Source: Sporosarcina psychrophila
GTDB lineage: Bacteria > Bacillota > Bacilli > Bacillales_A > Planococcaceae
DNA length: 64,000 nt
Direction: 5' to 3'
Assembly (NCBI RefSeq): GCF_001590685.1
Contig: NZ_CP014616.1
Span: forward strand, 4,463,001 to 4,527,000
The translations under genes and the position numbers were made by a program. The stretch's first letter is position 1, and each line of letters opens with the position of its first letter. The notes beneath the pieces were generated by a model that was given only the letters and a program-made list of their open reading frames with translations, did not search any database and had not been told where the DNA came from. Shown piece by piece: positions 42,793-51,930 of the stretch.

Positions 42793-43947
42793 TTATTCGA
42801 ACACTACATACTCATTACCTTCAATAATTAATACAGTTGGTTCCATGACAATATCTCCGTCTTCATCAAATGACATTGTGCCCAATACACCTTTAAAATC
42901 CTTGAGTGTTGCTAACGCATCGCGAATTTCATCGCGGTCAGCTACACCTGCATTTTTAACCGCTTCAGCCATTAGATACAATCCATCATAAGCTTGTGCA
43001 GCAAACTGATCTGGTTCAACTCCATATGCTTCTGTATAGTTTTTAACAAAGTTCTTTACTTTTTCGTCATCCTTTTGAGCAAACCACGGTGTCGCAACGA
43101 TTAAACCATTGGATGCATCTCCAGCAATTTTGATAACTTCCGGTGAGTTGAATCCATTCCCACCCACAAATGGAACATCAAGCCCCATTTTTCTAGCTTG
43201 GTCTAAAATTACCGCACCTTCATTATACAAAGCAGATGCAAGAATCAAATCCGGGTTCAAGTTCTTTATTTTCGTCAATTGTGCTTTATAATCGGATTGA
43301 CCTAACTGGAATGTTTCTGTCGTAACGACCTCCAGATTTAAGTCTTCTGCTACTTTTTTCATTACATCGTAACCCGCTTTTGTAAATACATCGTCATTTC
43401 CATATAAAATCGCTACTTTTTTAACATCATATTTTTCAATTGCTTTTTGTACTGACGCTGGAATCGCTAGTGTCTCAGGGATTGAGTTTCTAAATACATA
43501 ATCCCCAAGTTGAGGAATCCCCTCAGCCGTATTTGAAGTCCCCATGATTGGAACACCATTTAAATCTGCTTCAGGTCCAACAACAAACATTTCTGTACTA
43601 AGCGTAGGCCCAATAATTGCATCGACATTATCTGAGTTCATCAATTTCTGTGCAGCTGATAATGCTTCTTCTTGTTTACCAGCTGAGTCTTCAATCTTTA
43701 ATTCCAGGTCAACTTCCCCTGCTTCTTTAAGTTCTTTATTGGCCAGTTTCAAGCCATTCGTAATTGCTTCTCCATAGCCAGCTCCTGGTCCAGTTAAATA
43801 AGAAATGACACCTATTTTAGCCTTTACCGGGCCATCTGCTCCTGTTTCTTTGTCGCCCGCATCCTTCGTATCGGTTCCACAAGCTGTCAGCACAACTAGC
43901 GTGAACATCATCAAGACTGAAAATAGCAGTTTTATTCTCTTATTCAT
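42793..43947 (-). CDS. livJ: branched-chain amino acid-binding lipoprotein LivJ/K
   Basis: A 384-residue type-I periplasmic-binding-fold lipoprotein; signal LLFSVLMMFTLVVLTAC with lipobox LTAC. VKIGVISYLTGPGAGYGEAITNGLKLA-like start of the mature fold, DAIIGPTLSTEM, and AAQAYDGLYLMAEAVKNAG near the end. First gene of livJHMGF; AAAGGGGA precedes it. No CodY or T-box element was seen upstream. Confidence 0.9.
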   Translation of the reverse strand: MNKRIKLLFSVLMMFTLVVLTACGTDTKDAGDKETGADGPVKAKIGVISYLTGPGAGYGEAITNGLKLANKELKEAGEVDLELKIEDSAGKQEEALSAAQKLMNSDNVDAIIGPTLSTEMFVVGPEADLNGVPIMGTSNTAEGIPQLGDYVFRNSIPETLAIPASVQKAIEKYDVKKVAILYGNDDVFTKAGYDVMKKVAEDLNLEVVTTETFQLGQSDYKAQLTKIKNLNPDLILASALYNEGAVILDQARKMGLDVPFVGGNGFNSPEVIKIAGDASNGLIVATPWFAQKDDEKVKNFVKNYTEAYGVEPDQFAAQAYDGLYLMAEAVKNAGVADRDEIRDALATLKDFKGVLGTMSFDEDGDIVMEPTVLIIEGNEYVVFE

Positions 43948-44026
43948 TTAATCCCATCCCCTTTAATAGTTAAAAATAGTGATAATTCTAAATATGCACC
44001 ACTATTTAGTTAATTGGAATATCAAA

Positions 44027-44058
44027 TAAAAAATCCTCCCTATAAAAAAGGGAGGATT
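44027..44058 (-). terminator. terminator of sugar kinase gene
   Basis: AATCCTCCC, 9-nt loop, GGGAGGATT, T run on the minus strand. Confidence 0.8.
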
Positions 44059-44061
44059 CCA

Positions 44062-45000
44062 TTATTCATCTATTTCTTCAAGCCGAGGCATTGCCGACAA
44101 TGCGCCCGATTTTGTTGCACAGAGTGCACCGAGTTTATTGCCAAAGGAAATATAGTCAATCCACTCATCGCGGGTTTTTGGTTTCCCTTTCAATTGGATT
44201 TGGCGAAGAATTCCTACAATGAATGCATCGCCTGCTCCCGTCGTATCGACAGCTATGATGGGTTCAACGCCTACATGTGTCATGCTGCCGTCAATGACAG
44301 CAAACGTACCGAGCTCACCCGCGGTGACGAGTATTACAGGAATCCGATAAGGTGCTAACTTGAGGATTCCATCTTTCAACGTATCTGTCTCCGTTAGGAA
44401 AAAAAGCTCCTCTTCGGTCAGTTTCAGCAGATTGGTGTTCTCAACAAATGACATGATTGTCTCACGGCAATGCGCTTCACTCTTCCACCTTAGCGGGCGG
44501 ATATTTGCGTCTAATGACAAAGGCACTCCAAACTTATTAGCTAGACGTACCGCTTCCCGCGTCGTTTGTAGAGCTGTTAAATGAAACATTGTGCCCGAAC
44601 AAATATGCAATACGGAAGCATCTTGAAATGCCTCTATAGACAAATCAGTAGTTTCTACCTGGATATCAGGCGTCTCATCTATATATGTATGAAAAATACG
44701 GTCGTTGTCATCCGTCAAATGGACATACACGCCACTCACCCGTTTGTCATTCTCCAGTTTAGCAAACGTCAAGTCGACGCCTTCTTTCCTCAATTCATTC
44801 CGAACAAATTCGGAAGTTTCGTCATCTCCTGTCACGGTGATGAATGCGGACGAAGCGCCAAGCCTAGAAATACCCGCTGCCACATTGACCGTTGCTCCGC
44901 CAAGAAACGTCGTGAATGTTGAATTGGACTGGTCTTCCGCTATATAATCGACGAATGCATCGCCGTAAATTAAAACATGTTTTTTATTCGCATCAATCAT
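44062..45000 (-). CDS. PfkB-family sugar kinase (fructokinase-like)
   Basis: A 312-residue kinase of the ribokinase fold. ATG 45000 (MIDANKKHVLIYGDAFVDYI) has AGGGTGT upstream. The first signature is FLGGATVNVAAGISRLGASSAF; the catalytic signature is VDTTGAGDAFIVGIL, with Asp of TGAGD as base. The spacing fits fructokinase or 2-keto-3-deoxygluconate kinase. It stands alone, so the sugar cannot be deduced. Confidence 0.85.
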   Translation of the reverse strand: MIDANKKHVLIYGDAFVDYIAEDQSNSTFTTFLGGATVNVAAGISRLGASSAFITVTGDDETSEFVRNELRKEGVDLTFAKLENDKRVSGVYVHLTDDNDRIFHTYIDETPDIQVETTDLSIEAFQDASVLHICSGTMFHLTALQTTREAVRLANKFGVPLSLDANIRPLRWKSEAHCRETIMSFVENTNLLKLTEEELFFLTETDTLKDGILKLAPYRIPVILVTAGELGTFAVIDGSMTHVGVEPIIAVDTTGAGDAFIVGILRQIQLKGKPKTRDEWIDYISFGNKLGALCATKSGALSAMPRLEEIDE

Positions 45001-45069
45001 GAATGTACACCCTATCACTTTATTTTTCCCAATCGTATCATGGAACACGATTTACAGGAAGAGTACGGA

Positions 45070-45130
45070 AATATATCGCTTTAAAAGTTGAAATAAAGAA
45101 TTTCTTCCAATCCCCTTCGGCGCTTTCGGA
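45070..45130. repeat. partial family A repeat end next to family B element
   Basis: TTTAAAAGTTGAAATAAAGAA and CCCCTTCGGCGCTTTCGG match the first part of short family A copies, then break at the family B element at 45132, which appears to have inserted into it. Confidence 0.5.
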
Positions 45131-45131
45131 A

Positions 45132-45407
45132 CACGCCTGTTGATTAACCAAAAGTAACTAGTGAATAACATGATCACCCACTGGGCGCTACGTATATAAT
45201 TTACTTTGGATTGAATGACTTCTATACGATTACCGAGATGTCTGGATATGTAGGGATGCGACAGGCAACTATTCGCAATAGGATTACTGAAAAGAGTGTC
45301 GTGATAATTTCGCCGAAAGCGAACCGGAAATGATCCAGTGAAAACGGATTTTTCCAAGCCCTACTCACCAGTATTTTATACAAACAAATAGTTATTCAAC
45401 AGACGTG
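45132..45407. mobile_element. family B repeat (276 bp) with terminal inverted repeats
   Basis: The left end is CACGCCTGTTGATTAACC; the right end read backwards is CACGTCTGTTGAATAAC. The inside shares TTTACTTTGGATTGAATGAC, CTATACGATTACCGAGATGTC and GCGACAGGCAACTATTCG with 47129-47823. No protein is encoded. It looks like a MITE. Confidence 0.7.
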
Positions 45408-45526
45408 ACTTTATAATCGAATCATTACACCCCAAAATTTAAATTCTTGTTAGTTGTCTGACCTCTGACCTGTAATTCTTTCCCTAATCGTGGTATACTG
45501 TTTGGATGGAACGGGAGGATTTTCTT

Positions 45527-46411
45527 ATGAAACAATGGATTTATCCACTACTTATCGTCTTTGCAGCAAGCTGTTATGGTATTCTTTCAACAATTATTAA
45601 ACTCGCGATTCAAGATGGTTACACTGCTGCTGAAGCAGTAACGAGCCAATACTTTGTCGGTTTTTTCATAGCTCTACTTATCTTCGTCTTTGTACGACGT
45701 AAAGTCCCAAAGTTTGGCGGTGGTGTGACACTCCTTCTTGCAGGGTTATTTACTGCAACGACTGGTACGGTATACGGCCAAGCCATTGAATACATGCCTG
45801 CTTCTCTTGCGGTTGTTATGCTATTCCAATTCACTTGGGTAGGAATGCTGTTCGACTGTATCGCGAAACGACGCCTTCCAAAACGGATTGAAGTCATTTC
45901 ACTTCTTTTCCTTTTCGGCGGTACAATTCTTGCAGCCGGTATTATCGATGCAGATCTTAGCGGAATTCCTTGGCAAGGTTGGGCATGGGGAATGGCTTCA
46001 GCTGTCAGCTTTGCATCATTCGTTATGATTAATTCACGACAAGTTGAAGGAATGGATACGGAAACGCGTCTACTGTTCACATCGTTTTTCGCAGCAATTG
46101 CAATCTTCTTTTTCCAATCGCCCGAAATCGTCTGGAACGGTACGTTGTTTAACGAAAATTTATGGGTATACGGTTTGATCCTAGGACTGTTCGGGATTGT
46201 CATTCCAATTTACCTCTTCTCAATTGCAGTGCCGAAAGTTGGGACTGCGATGACATCGATTTTAAGCGCAGCAGAACTTCCCGTTGCTGTCACCGCGTCC
46301 GTTATTTTACTGAGCGAAGCGCTGACAATTTTTCAAGTAATTGGTATTATTATTATCGTAATTGGTATGACGTTACCGACCATTGCGCAGAGAAGATTGA
46401 AATACAACTGA
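45527..46411 (+). CDS. EamA/DMT-family transporter
   Basis: A 294-residue protein with ten TM segments in two EamA halves (PLLIVFAASCYGILSTIIKLAI; then GWAWGMASAVSFASFVMINS). The conserved ends are AVVMLFQFTWVGMLFD and AMTSILSAAELPVAVTASVILLSEALT. GGGAGG at 45513-45518 fixes the ATG. Members export amino acids or metabolites; substrate unknown. Confidence 0.85.
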   Translation: MKQWIYPLLIVFAASCYGILSTIIKLAIQDGYTAAEAVTSQYFVGFFIALLIFVFVRRKVPKFGGGVTLLLAGLFTATTGTVYGQAIEYMPASLAVVMLFQFTWVGMLFDCIAKRRLPKRIEVISLLFLFGGTILAAGIIDADLSGIPWQGWAWGMASAVSFASFVMINSRQVEGMDTETRLLFTSFFAAIAIFFFQSPEIVWNGTLFNENLWVYGLILGLFGIVIPIYLFSIAVPKVGTAMTSILSAAELPVAVTASVILLSEALTIFQVIGIIIIVIGMTLPTIAQRRLKYN

Positions 46412-46418
46412 TAGTTTC

Positions 46419-46452
46419 AACAGCCCACTGCACTTGCAGGTGGGTTGTTTTC
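46419..46452 (+). terminator. terminator of EamA gene
   Basis: AACAGCCCACTGC and GCAGGTGGGTTGTT, then TTTC. Confidence 0.65.
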
Positions 46453-46506
46453 TTTACAACAGGTAGTATTTGATATAATAGAGGATGTAGAAGGAGGTTT
46501 TTAATA

Positions 46507-47070
46507 ATGGACATAACAATTCGACAAGCACAACCGACTGATGCCGAACAGGCTGCACCGCTTATTATCGACGCAATCGGTGATATCGCTAAAAGAATGA
46601 CAGGCGAAACAGAATGGGACAAGGTAGAGCAGGAACTATGCGTACTTTTCAAGCGTGAGGATAACCGACACTCCCATCTCTATACATATATTGCCGAGCT
46701 GGATGGAAAAGTAGCAGGTATTATGGTGTTGTATGCAGGCGCAGATGCCCCTGAACTCGATCAAAATTTAAGTGAGTGGCTTGCTAAAAAAGGTGCTACT
46801 AACTCTGAAGTCGAAGCGGAATCGTTAGCTGACGAACTTTACATCGATACAGTTTGTATTGATCCTGCATTTCGCGGTAAAGGAATCGGTACGGAGTTGT
46901 TTGAGTACGCAGAAGAAGTCGCGAAACAAAAATACAGTACAAAGCTTTCTTTAAACGTCGAAACACAAAAAGAACCAGCTATCCGTCTATACAAACGGCT
47001 TGGTTATGAAATCGTCTCACCCTGGACAATCATTGGTGAACCTTTTCATCATATGGTGAAAATTGTATAA
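46507..47070 (+). CDS. GNAT-family N-acetyltransferase
   Basis: A 187-residue enzyme with one GNAT domain. ITIRQAQPTDAEQAAPL opens the fold; the acetyl-CoA-binding loop is DPAFRGKGIGTELFEYAEE (Q/RxxGxG/A-type), and LSLNVETQKEPAIRLYKRLGYEI closes it. AGAAGGAGG precedes the ATG. Substrate unknown. Confidence 0.85.
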   Translation: MDITIRQAQPTDAEQAAPLIIDAIGDIAKRMTGETEWDKVEQELCVLFKREDNRHSHLYTYIAELDGKVAGIMVLYAGADAPELDQNLSEWLAKKGATNSEVEAESLADELYIDTVCIDPAFRGKGIGTELFEYAEEVAKQKYSTKLSLNVETQKEPAIRLYKRLGYEIVSPWTIIGEPFHHMVKIV

Positions 47071-47071
47071 C

Positions 47072-47131
47072 TAAGAAAAGCGCCGGAGTCTAGACATCAC
47101 TCCAGGTGAAAAACTTATATTTTCTTTTACA
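47072..47131. repeat. family C interspersed repeat, copy 4
   Basis: AGAAAAGCGCCGGAGTCTAG, then CACTCCAGGTGAAAAACTTATATTTTC; starts directly after the acetyltransferase stop. Confidence 0.6.
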
Positions 47132-47823
47132 AGTGTTGATTAACCAAAAACAACCAGTAAATAACTAAATCCAACACTAGGCACTTCTTGTACAATTACT
47201 TTGGATCGCTTTGGATTGAACGACCCCTATACGATTAACGAGATGTCTTGATGTGTAGGAATACGTATGGTGCTTATTCATCCGTCGCGCTCCAAATGCA
47301 TATATACACAAAGTGCTAAAACTTTTCGGGACGAAAGAATAGCGGGGCTTCTTATCTGAATAGTAGCCGCCAAAAATACAATTTTGGCGGCTGAAGCCTT
47401 CTCCTTAGTCTTGTCTTTTTTAGTTAAGGAAGAGTCACTTTCTTATAATAGTCCATCGCATGATAAGGTGCATACTCTTTACTAATAGTAAGCAAGGAAC
47501 ACCTTGTACAAAGTACTAGAGTGCCCGAAATTGTATCTTCGGGCACTTACAACCTTTCTAAAGAGTCATCTACTCTTTTTTCAAAAGTAGCTGTATTTTT
47601 CACTTAAACGTTGTAGGAACGCGACAGGCAACTATTCGTAACAGAATTACTGAAAAGAGTGTGGCTAGGAATGACGAAGTCATTTCTAGCCACACTCTCC
47701 CCTCGGTAAAGTTGTCATGACTATTTCGCTGAAAGCGGACCGGAAATGATCAAGTGAAAATGGCGTTTTTCAAGCCTTTCTTACCTGCTCTTTATGCAAG
47801 AAAGTGGTTAATCAACAGACGTG
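47129..47823. mobile_element. family B repeat, long form (about 695 bp) with extra hairpins
   Basis: The left end has GTTGATTAACC (47135-47145) and the right end GGTTAATCAAC, then AGACGTG. Both flanks match 45132-45407. The middle (about 47290-47600) is unrelated and holds hairpins AGCCGCCAAAA/TTTTGGCGGCT (47364-47392) and GTGCCCGAA/TTCGGGCAC (47521-47547). A 19-bp hairpin (GTGTGGCTAGGAATGAC) is at 47656-47695. No protein-coding frame with a ribosome site is evident. Confidence 0.65.
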
Positions 47824-47840
47824 ACTTTCTTTCACTATAC

Positions 47841-47888
47841 AAACCGCCCTTTCGTTTTCTATCCATTAGAAATCGAAAAGGCGGTTTT
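47841..47888 (-). terminator. terminator of FMN reductase gene
   Basis: AAACCGCCCTTTCG pairs with CGAAAAGGCGGTTTT across a long loop. Confidence 0.65.
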
Positions 47889-47890
47889 CT

Positions 47891-48436
47891 TTATTTACTT
47901 TCTTGCTCTTTTACGAAAGTAACAAACTTATCAACGACTAAATCCAAAAACTTGAGAGTGCCTTCATCTGTCAGATAACCATCTTGGAACTTTTGTCCGG
48001 CTGAGCCAATGAATATTTCATTTCCCGCAGGAGGCAGTGTAGTTGCTTGGATACTCCCTAATACTTGTCGCAAGTGCAATTGTGCTCTAACCGTCCCTAA
48101 CACTCCTTGAGAAACTCCCATCGGCAATACCGGTTTACCTGCTATCGGCTTGTCCACTCTGGATAGCCATTCCAATGCATTTTTCAAAACGCCCGACATG
48201 GACCAGTTGAATTCAGGTGTGCTAATGAGTACAGCATCCGCATCAGCAACCATTTTCTTGTAGTTTTGTACTTTCTCAGAAGGTGACTTTTCCTCATCCT
48301 CATTGTAGAACGGCAAATTTCCGATATCCGCAATTTCTATTTCGAAAAGGTGACTGTATCTCTTTTCAACCGTTTTTACTAACTGCATGTTGAATGAATC
48401 TTTTCGTAAACTCCCGACAATCGCTACAATTTTCAT
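47891..48436 (-). CDS. NADPH-dependent FMN reductase / flavodoxin-fold oxidoreductase
   Basis: A 181-residue enzyme of the azoreductase/YhdA-SsuE type. KIVAIVGSLRKDSFNMQLVK gives the FMN phosphate loop (GSLRKDSFN); STPEFNWSMSGVLKNALEWLSR is the family signature. ATG 48436 follows GAGGAG. It would reduce FMN, quinones or azo dyes with NADPH. Confidence 0.85.
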   Translation of the reverse strand: MKIVAIVGSLRKDSFNMQLVKTVEKRYSHLFEIEIADIGNLPFYNEDEEKSPSEKVQNYKKMVADADAVLISTPEFNWSMSGVLKNALEWLSRVDKPIAGKPVLPMGVSQGVLGTVRAQLHLRQVLGSIQATTLPPAGNEIFIGSAGQKFQDGYLTDEGTLKFLDLVVDKFVTFVKEQESK

Positions 48437-48624
48437 CAAGTTCTCTCCTCTTTTTTACATATTCCATTCTTTAACATGTATTCTACACGATACCCACGAT
48501 TCACATCTATCATTCGACTCAACTTTGCAAATTAAATTTCTTCCCTGAAAACTTTTTAGTGTTTCTAAGGGTAAGTATAGTAAGAGCAACAAAATACCGT
48601 TGTTTTGGAAGGAGTGAAACCCGA

Positions 48625-49161
48625 GTGGAGATAGAAAAATTGATACGAAACATACAGACCGGTGACAAAGACTCGTTTCGCGAATTTTACGAAGCATATG
48701 CAGACTACGCAATTCGAACGGCTTCTGCTATTACGCGCAACCGTGAAATGGCCAAAGATGCGGTACAAGAAACGTTCATCCGCGTCTATCGGCAAATCGG
48801 TAGCTACAACCCTGAATTGCCCTTTGACCCGTGGTTTTACCGGATTTTAATGAATGAATGTCTTCGTTACCTAAAGAAAGAGTCCCCTCTTTCAAAATTT
48901 GAACATCCCGACTTGGAAAATGACCCATCTCTTGCCGAAGAATCTTTCAATCAGCTATCCGATTTATACGATACGATTCAATCGCTTGATGACATACACC
49001 GAATTCCAATCATATTAAAGTATGTGAAGGGCTTTACCGAAAAAGAAATTGCGGACATTCTAGGGTTAAATCACAATACAGTAAAGTCACGGTTGTTTAA
49101 AGGGAGAAAACGACTAAAAGAACAGTTAGACCCGACGAATAAGGAGGAGGGATCACAATGA
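48625..49161 (+). CDS. ECF-type sigma factor
   Basis: A 178-residue sigma-70 group 4 factor. Region 2 spans DKDSFREFYEAYADYAIRTASAITRNREMAKDAVQETFIRVYRQI; region 4 is IILKYVKGFTEKEIADILGLNHNTVKSRLFKGRKRL with the helix-turn-helix. GTG 48625 follows AAGGAG at 48609-48614; the longer frame from 48559 is unlikely. It overlaps the membrane protein downstream by 4 nt, the usual sigma/anti-sigma arrangement. Its regulon is unknown; self-regulation is likely. Confidence 0.9.
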   Translation: MEIEKLIRNIQTGDKDSFREFYEAYADYAIRTASAITRNREMAKDAVQETFIRVYRQIGSYNPELPFDPWFYRILMNECLRYLKKESPLSKFEHPDLENDPSLAEESFNQLSDLYDTIQSLDDIHRIPIILKYVKGFTEKEIADILGLNHNTVKSRLFKGRKRLKEQLDPTNKEEGSQ

Positions 49162-49910
49162 GTAACTTCGACGAACGAGCAAAAGAGGCTCTCGATAAAC
49201 GGACTGAGCAAGAAACGCTTGGTCTAAAAGATGAAATATGGAACGGTCTAGAAAAAGAACTATTCAGCGAAGAGAACGTTAACAGAGGAGATGTGAAGAA
49301 AATGAAAAAGAAAAATCGTGTAATTCCAATTATCATTACAACTGCCGCCGCCCTTGTCATCGCATTCAGTTTACAAACGGATACAGGAATGGCATTCATG
49401 AAAGGTATTAAAGACATGTTCGTCCCAGAAAAGGAAATTACTCAAAGCATTGAAGGACAGGACGAAAAAACCGACGTTAATTTAAATGAAGGTGGAAACT
49501 CCGAGTACATCATCTATGTCGATGAAACACGCTATAAAATGATCAATGGCGATAAAGCAGACGTCATTACAACAATTGAACCCCTTCCAGAAAAGTACCC
49601 GGAAGTGACAATGGAAATTAAACAAGTAGCTGATCAGAAACCCGAAGATCTCGTTAAAAAGTTTGAAGCCGAGTTAAAGAAAGACTTCCCGGAGCTAAGA
49701 GCAGTCGAAACAGTGACAGAACCAGTTGAAGGTTATTTATTACACGGATTGAACGGTAGCGATTGGGATGCTAAAGTTGTTCATGCCTATGTCATCAGCA
49801 ACGGCAAAGACGGTAGCTACATCATTACAGAAAACTATTTCCTCGAAGCTGCGGAAGGCCACGGAGCAAGGTTCCACCATATGTTGGAGAGCTTTGAGAT
49901 CGTAGAATAA
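49158..49910 (+). CDS. putative membrane anti-sigma factor with extracellular domain
   Basis: A 250-residue protein. About 50 cytoplasmic residues (EIWNGLEKELF) would hold the sigma factor, then one TM helix (RVIPIIITTAAALVIAFSL, about 54-72), then an outer domain. The C-terminus (YLLHGLNGSDWDAKVVHAYVISNG) has a DUF4367-like flavour. Function follows from the 4-nt overlap with the sigma gene and the topology; the N-terminus is not a clear zinc anti-sigma domain. Confidence 0.75.
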   Translation: MSNFDERAKEALDKRTEQETLGLKDEIWNGLEKELFSEENVNRGDVKKMKKKNRVIPIIITTAAALVIAFSLQTDTGMAFMKGIKDMFVPEKEITQSIEGQDEKTDVNLNEGGNSEYIIYVDETRYKMINGDKADVITTIEPLPEKYPEVTMEIKQVADQKPEDLVKKFEAELKKDFPELRAVETVTEPVEGYLLHGLNGSDWDAKVVHAYVISNGKDGSYIITENYFLEAAEGHGARFHHMLESFEIVE

Positions 49911-49923
49911 TAACTTTTTTTTG

Positions 49924-49955
49924 AGCGGGCCGTCAAGAGACGGTCTTTTTTTTTT
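49924..49955 (+). terminator. terminator of sigma/anti-sigma operon
   Basis: GGGCCGTC, AAGA, GACGGTC then T10. Confidence 0.8.
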
Positions 49956-50052
49956 GAACGCTTGCATATATTTCACCATACCGTTTTGGTGGTTGGCCCC
50001 CTCTGAATTCCTAAATAGATATTGCATCGATATATTTTTCATGCTAAGCTAA

Positions 50053-50083
50053 TTATCAAATCGTAATGATTACGATTTGATAA
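50053..50083 (+). promoter_or_regulatory. perfect Zur box upstream of nik-like operon
   Basis: A 31-nt perfect palindrome centred on G50068. Its core TCGTAAT-G-ATTACGA (50061-50075) equals the Bacillus Zur consensus TCGTAATNATTACGA. It lies 39 nt before the TTG start of the binding-protein gene. This predicts repression when zinc is sufficient. Confidence 0.85.
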
Positions 50084-50121
50084 AGGAATCTGCAATACAA
50101 AAACTAAAGGGAGACTATGCT

Positions 50122-51726
50122 TTGAAAAACAAAAAAAGTTATTCTATATTCCTACTCATACTAACTGTAATTTTACTCTCGGCTTGCTTCGATAAAAAGG
50201 ACGGCAATGTCCCGACCTCCAAAGCTAAGTCTACTAATGACCTTGTCTTTGCAAGTACAAAAGATATTCGAGACATTAACCCGCATCTCTATACAGGTGA
50301 AATGCCAGCCCAAAACATTGTATTTGAATCTCTGGTAATTAATACGGATGAAGGGATAAAACCTGCCTTAGCTGAAAACTGGGATATTTCGGAGGATGGT
50401 TTAACATATACTTTCTATCTAAGGCAAGGAGTTGTCTTTACAGATGGTGAGCCCTTTAATGCGGAAGTTGTAAAGATGAATGTAGATGCTGTAGTAGAAA
50501 ATATTGAAAAAAATGCATGGCTGAATCTTGTGGCTGAAATCCAAGAAACAAAAGCTGTGGATAGGTATACATTCCAGTTAACACTGAAGAATCCCTATTA
50601 TCCTACACTAGAAGAACTCGGCCTGACTCGCCCCTTTCGGTTTATTTCACCCAAAAGTTTTATCGCCGGAACAACAGCTAATGGAGTTAGTAGCTATGCA
50701 GGTACAGGTCCTTATGTGTTGACAGAGCATAAAAAAAATCAATATGCCGTATTTACGGAGAATGACAACTACTGGGGCGATAAGCCGAAAATCAAATCCA
50801 TTAAATGGAAAGTTATGCCCGATCACCAAACCATACTTCTAGCCTTGGAAAAAGGTGAAATCGACCTACTATTTGGTTCCGATGGAGATATGGTAGATAA
50901 CGATTCTTTCAAGGCGCTTTCTGAGCAAGACAAATACAGCACCGCTGTTAGCCGTCCAGTCGGTTCTCGAGCAATTGTCTTAAATTCACAAAAACCGATT
51001 ACAAAAGATCCAATAGTTCGCGAAGCATTCCAATCTGCGATTAACAAACAAATGATTGCAGAGGGAATTCTAAATGGGGCGGAGCAAGTAGCTGATACCC
51101 TCCTTGCACCATCTGTCCCCTATGCCGATGTGAACTTATTAAAACAAGAATATAGTGAAGACAGAGCAAATGAATTGCTAGCAAAAGCCGGCTGGGAAAT
51201 TGATAAAGATGGATACCGTTATAAAGATGGCAAAAAGCTTGAGATTACAATTTACTATAACTCCGATAACGCTCAGGAACGGACAATCAGTGAATCAATG
51301 CAGAATGATTTAAAACAAGTTGGTGCCAGTCTTAAAATCATTGGAGAAGAGAAACAAGCTTATTTTGACCGACAAAAAACAGGAGATTTCGATTTAATGT
51401 ATTCACTATCATGGGGACTGCCTTATGATCCACAAACTTATGTATCGTCTTGGCGAGTGCCTTCTCATGCCGATTATCAAGCACAAGTAGGGCTTGAGAA
51501 AAAGGAATGGCTGGATCAAGTCATCACTGATCTTATGAGTGAACAAAGCGAAGATAATCGTAAGCAAATGTATAAGGATATCTTAACGTATATTCACTCC
51601 GAGAATATTTATATACCATTAACCTATTCTGTAACAAAGGCCGTTCATACTAAGGCGCTAAAAGGAGTTGATTTTAATGTCTCACAGTACGAAATTCCTT
51701 TTGAAAAAATGTACTTCGAAGAATAA
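50122..51726 (+). CDS. nikA: NikA-like metal/metallophore-binding lipoprotein
   Basis: A 534-residue binding protein. The TTG at 50122 is the start, since AAAGGGAG lies eight bases before it; the frame upstream runs into the Zur box. Lipobox LLSAC. It follows E. coli NikA closely: INPHLYTGEMPAQ, SEDGLTYTFYLRQGV, NPYYPTLEELGLTRPFRFISP, NQYAVFTENDNYWGDKPKIK, QVADTLLAPSVPYA and RVPSHADYQAQ. NikA and CntA bind nickel, or zinc/nickel with a metallophore. The Zur box points to zinc, likely as a metallophore complex. Confidence 0.88.
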   Translation: MKNKKSYSIFLLILTVILLSACFDKKDGNVPTSKAKSTNDLVFASTKDIRDINPHLYTGEMPAQNIVFESLVINTDEGIKPALAENWDISEDGLTYTFYLRQGVVFTDGEPFNAEVVKMNVDAVVENIEKNAWLNLVAEIQETKAVDRYTFQLTLKNPYYPTLEELGLTRPFRFISPKSFIAGTTANGVSSYAGTGPYVLTEHKKNQYAVFTENDNYWGDKPKIKSIKWKVMPDHQTILLALEKGEIDLLFGSDGDMVDNDSFKALSEQDKYSTAVSRPVGSRAIVLNSQKPITKDPIVREAFQSAINKQMIAEGILNGAEQVADTLLAPSVPYADVNLLKQEYSEDRANELLAKAGWEIDKDGYRYKDGKKLEITIYYNSDNAQERTISESMQNDLKQVGASLKIIGEEKQAYFDRQKTGDFDLMYSLSWGLPYDPQTYVSSWRVPSHADYQAQVGLEKKEWLDQVITDLMSEQSEDNRKQMYKDILTYIHSENIYIPLTYSVTKAVHTKALKGVDFNVSQYEIPFEKMYFEE

Positions 51727-51746
51727 AATCAAACGATCCTTTGATA

Positions 51747-51850
51747 GATAAATGTATTGAAATAAAGTATCCCATTTAAGGCGCTACAGCGCTCTGGGAT
51801 GCCTCCCGCCCTAAGCCAAGCACTTTCGCTCAGTTTATATAGATATAGAA
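51747..51850. repeat. family A repeat inside nik-like operon
   Basis: TGTATTGAAATAAAGTATCCC, GGGATGCCTCCCGCCCTAAG and a damaged right end; it fills the nikA-nikB gap. An inserted element here could weaken expression of nikB-E relative to nikA. Confidence 0.6.
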
Positions 51851-51930
51851 TTCTCACCGATTATGCTTTTATAGACAGAGAATTGGCCGGGGATTTTACT
51901 TGATAAAATATCTTGTTAGGAGAAATATCC

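Noticed and set aside
45052..45357. 101-codon minus-strand frame
   Set aside because: It runs through the family B element, and the other copies do not keep it open.
50053..50083. Palindrome as a Rho-independent terminator of the anti-sigma operon
   Set aside because: It lacks a GC-rich stem and T run and equals the Zur consensus; a real terminator is already at 49924-49955.
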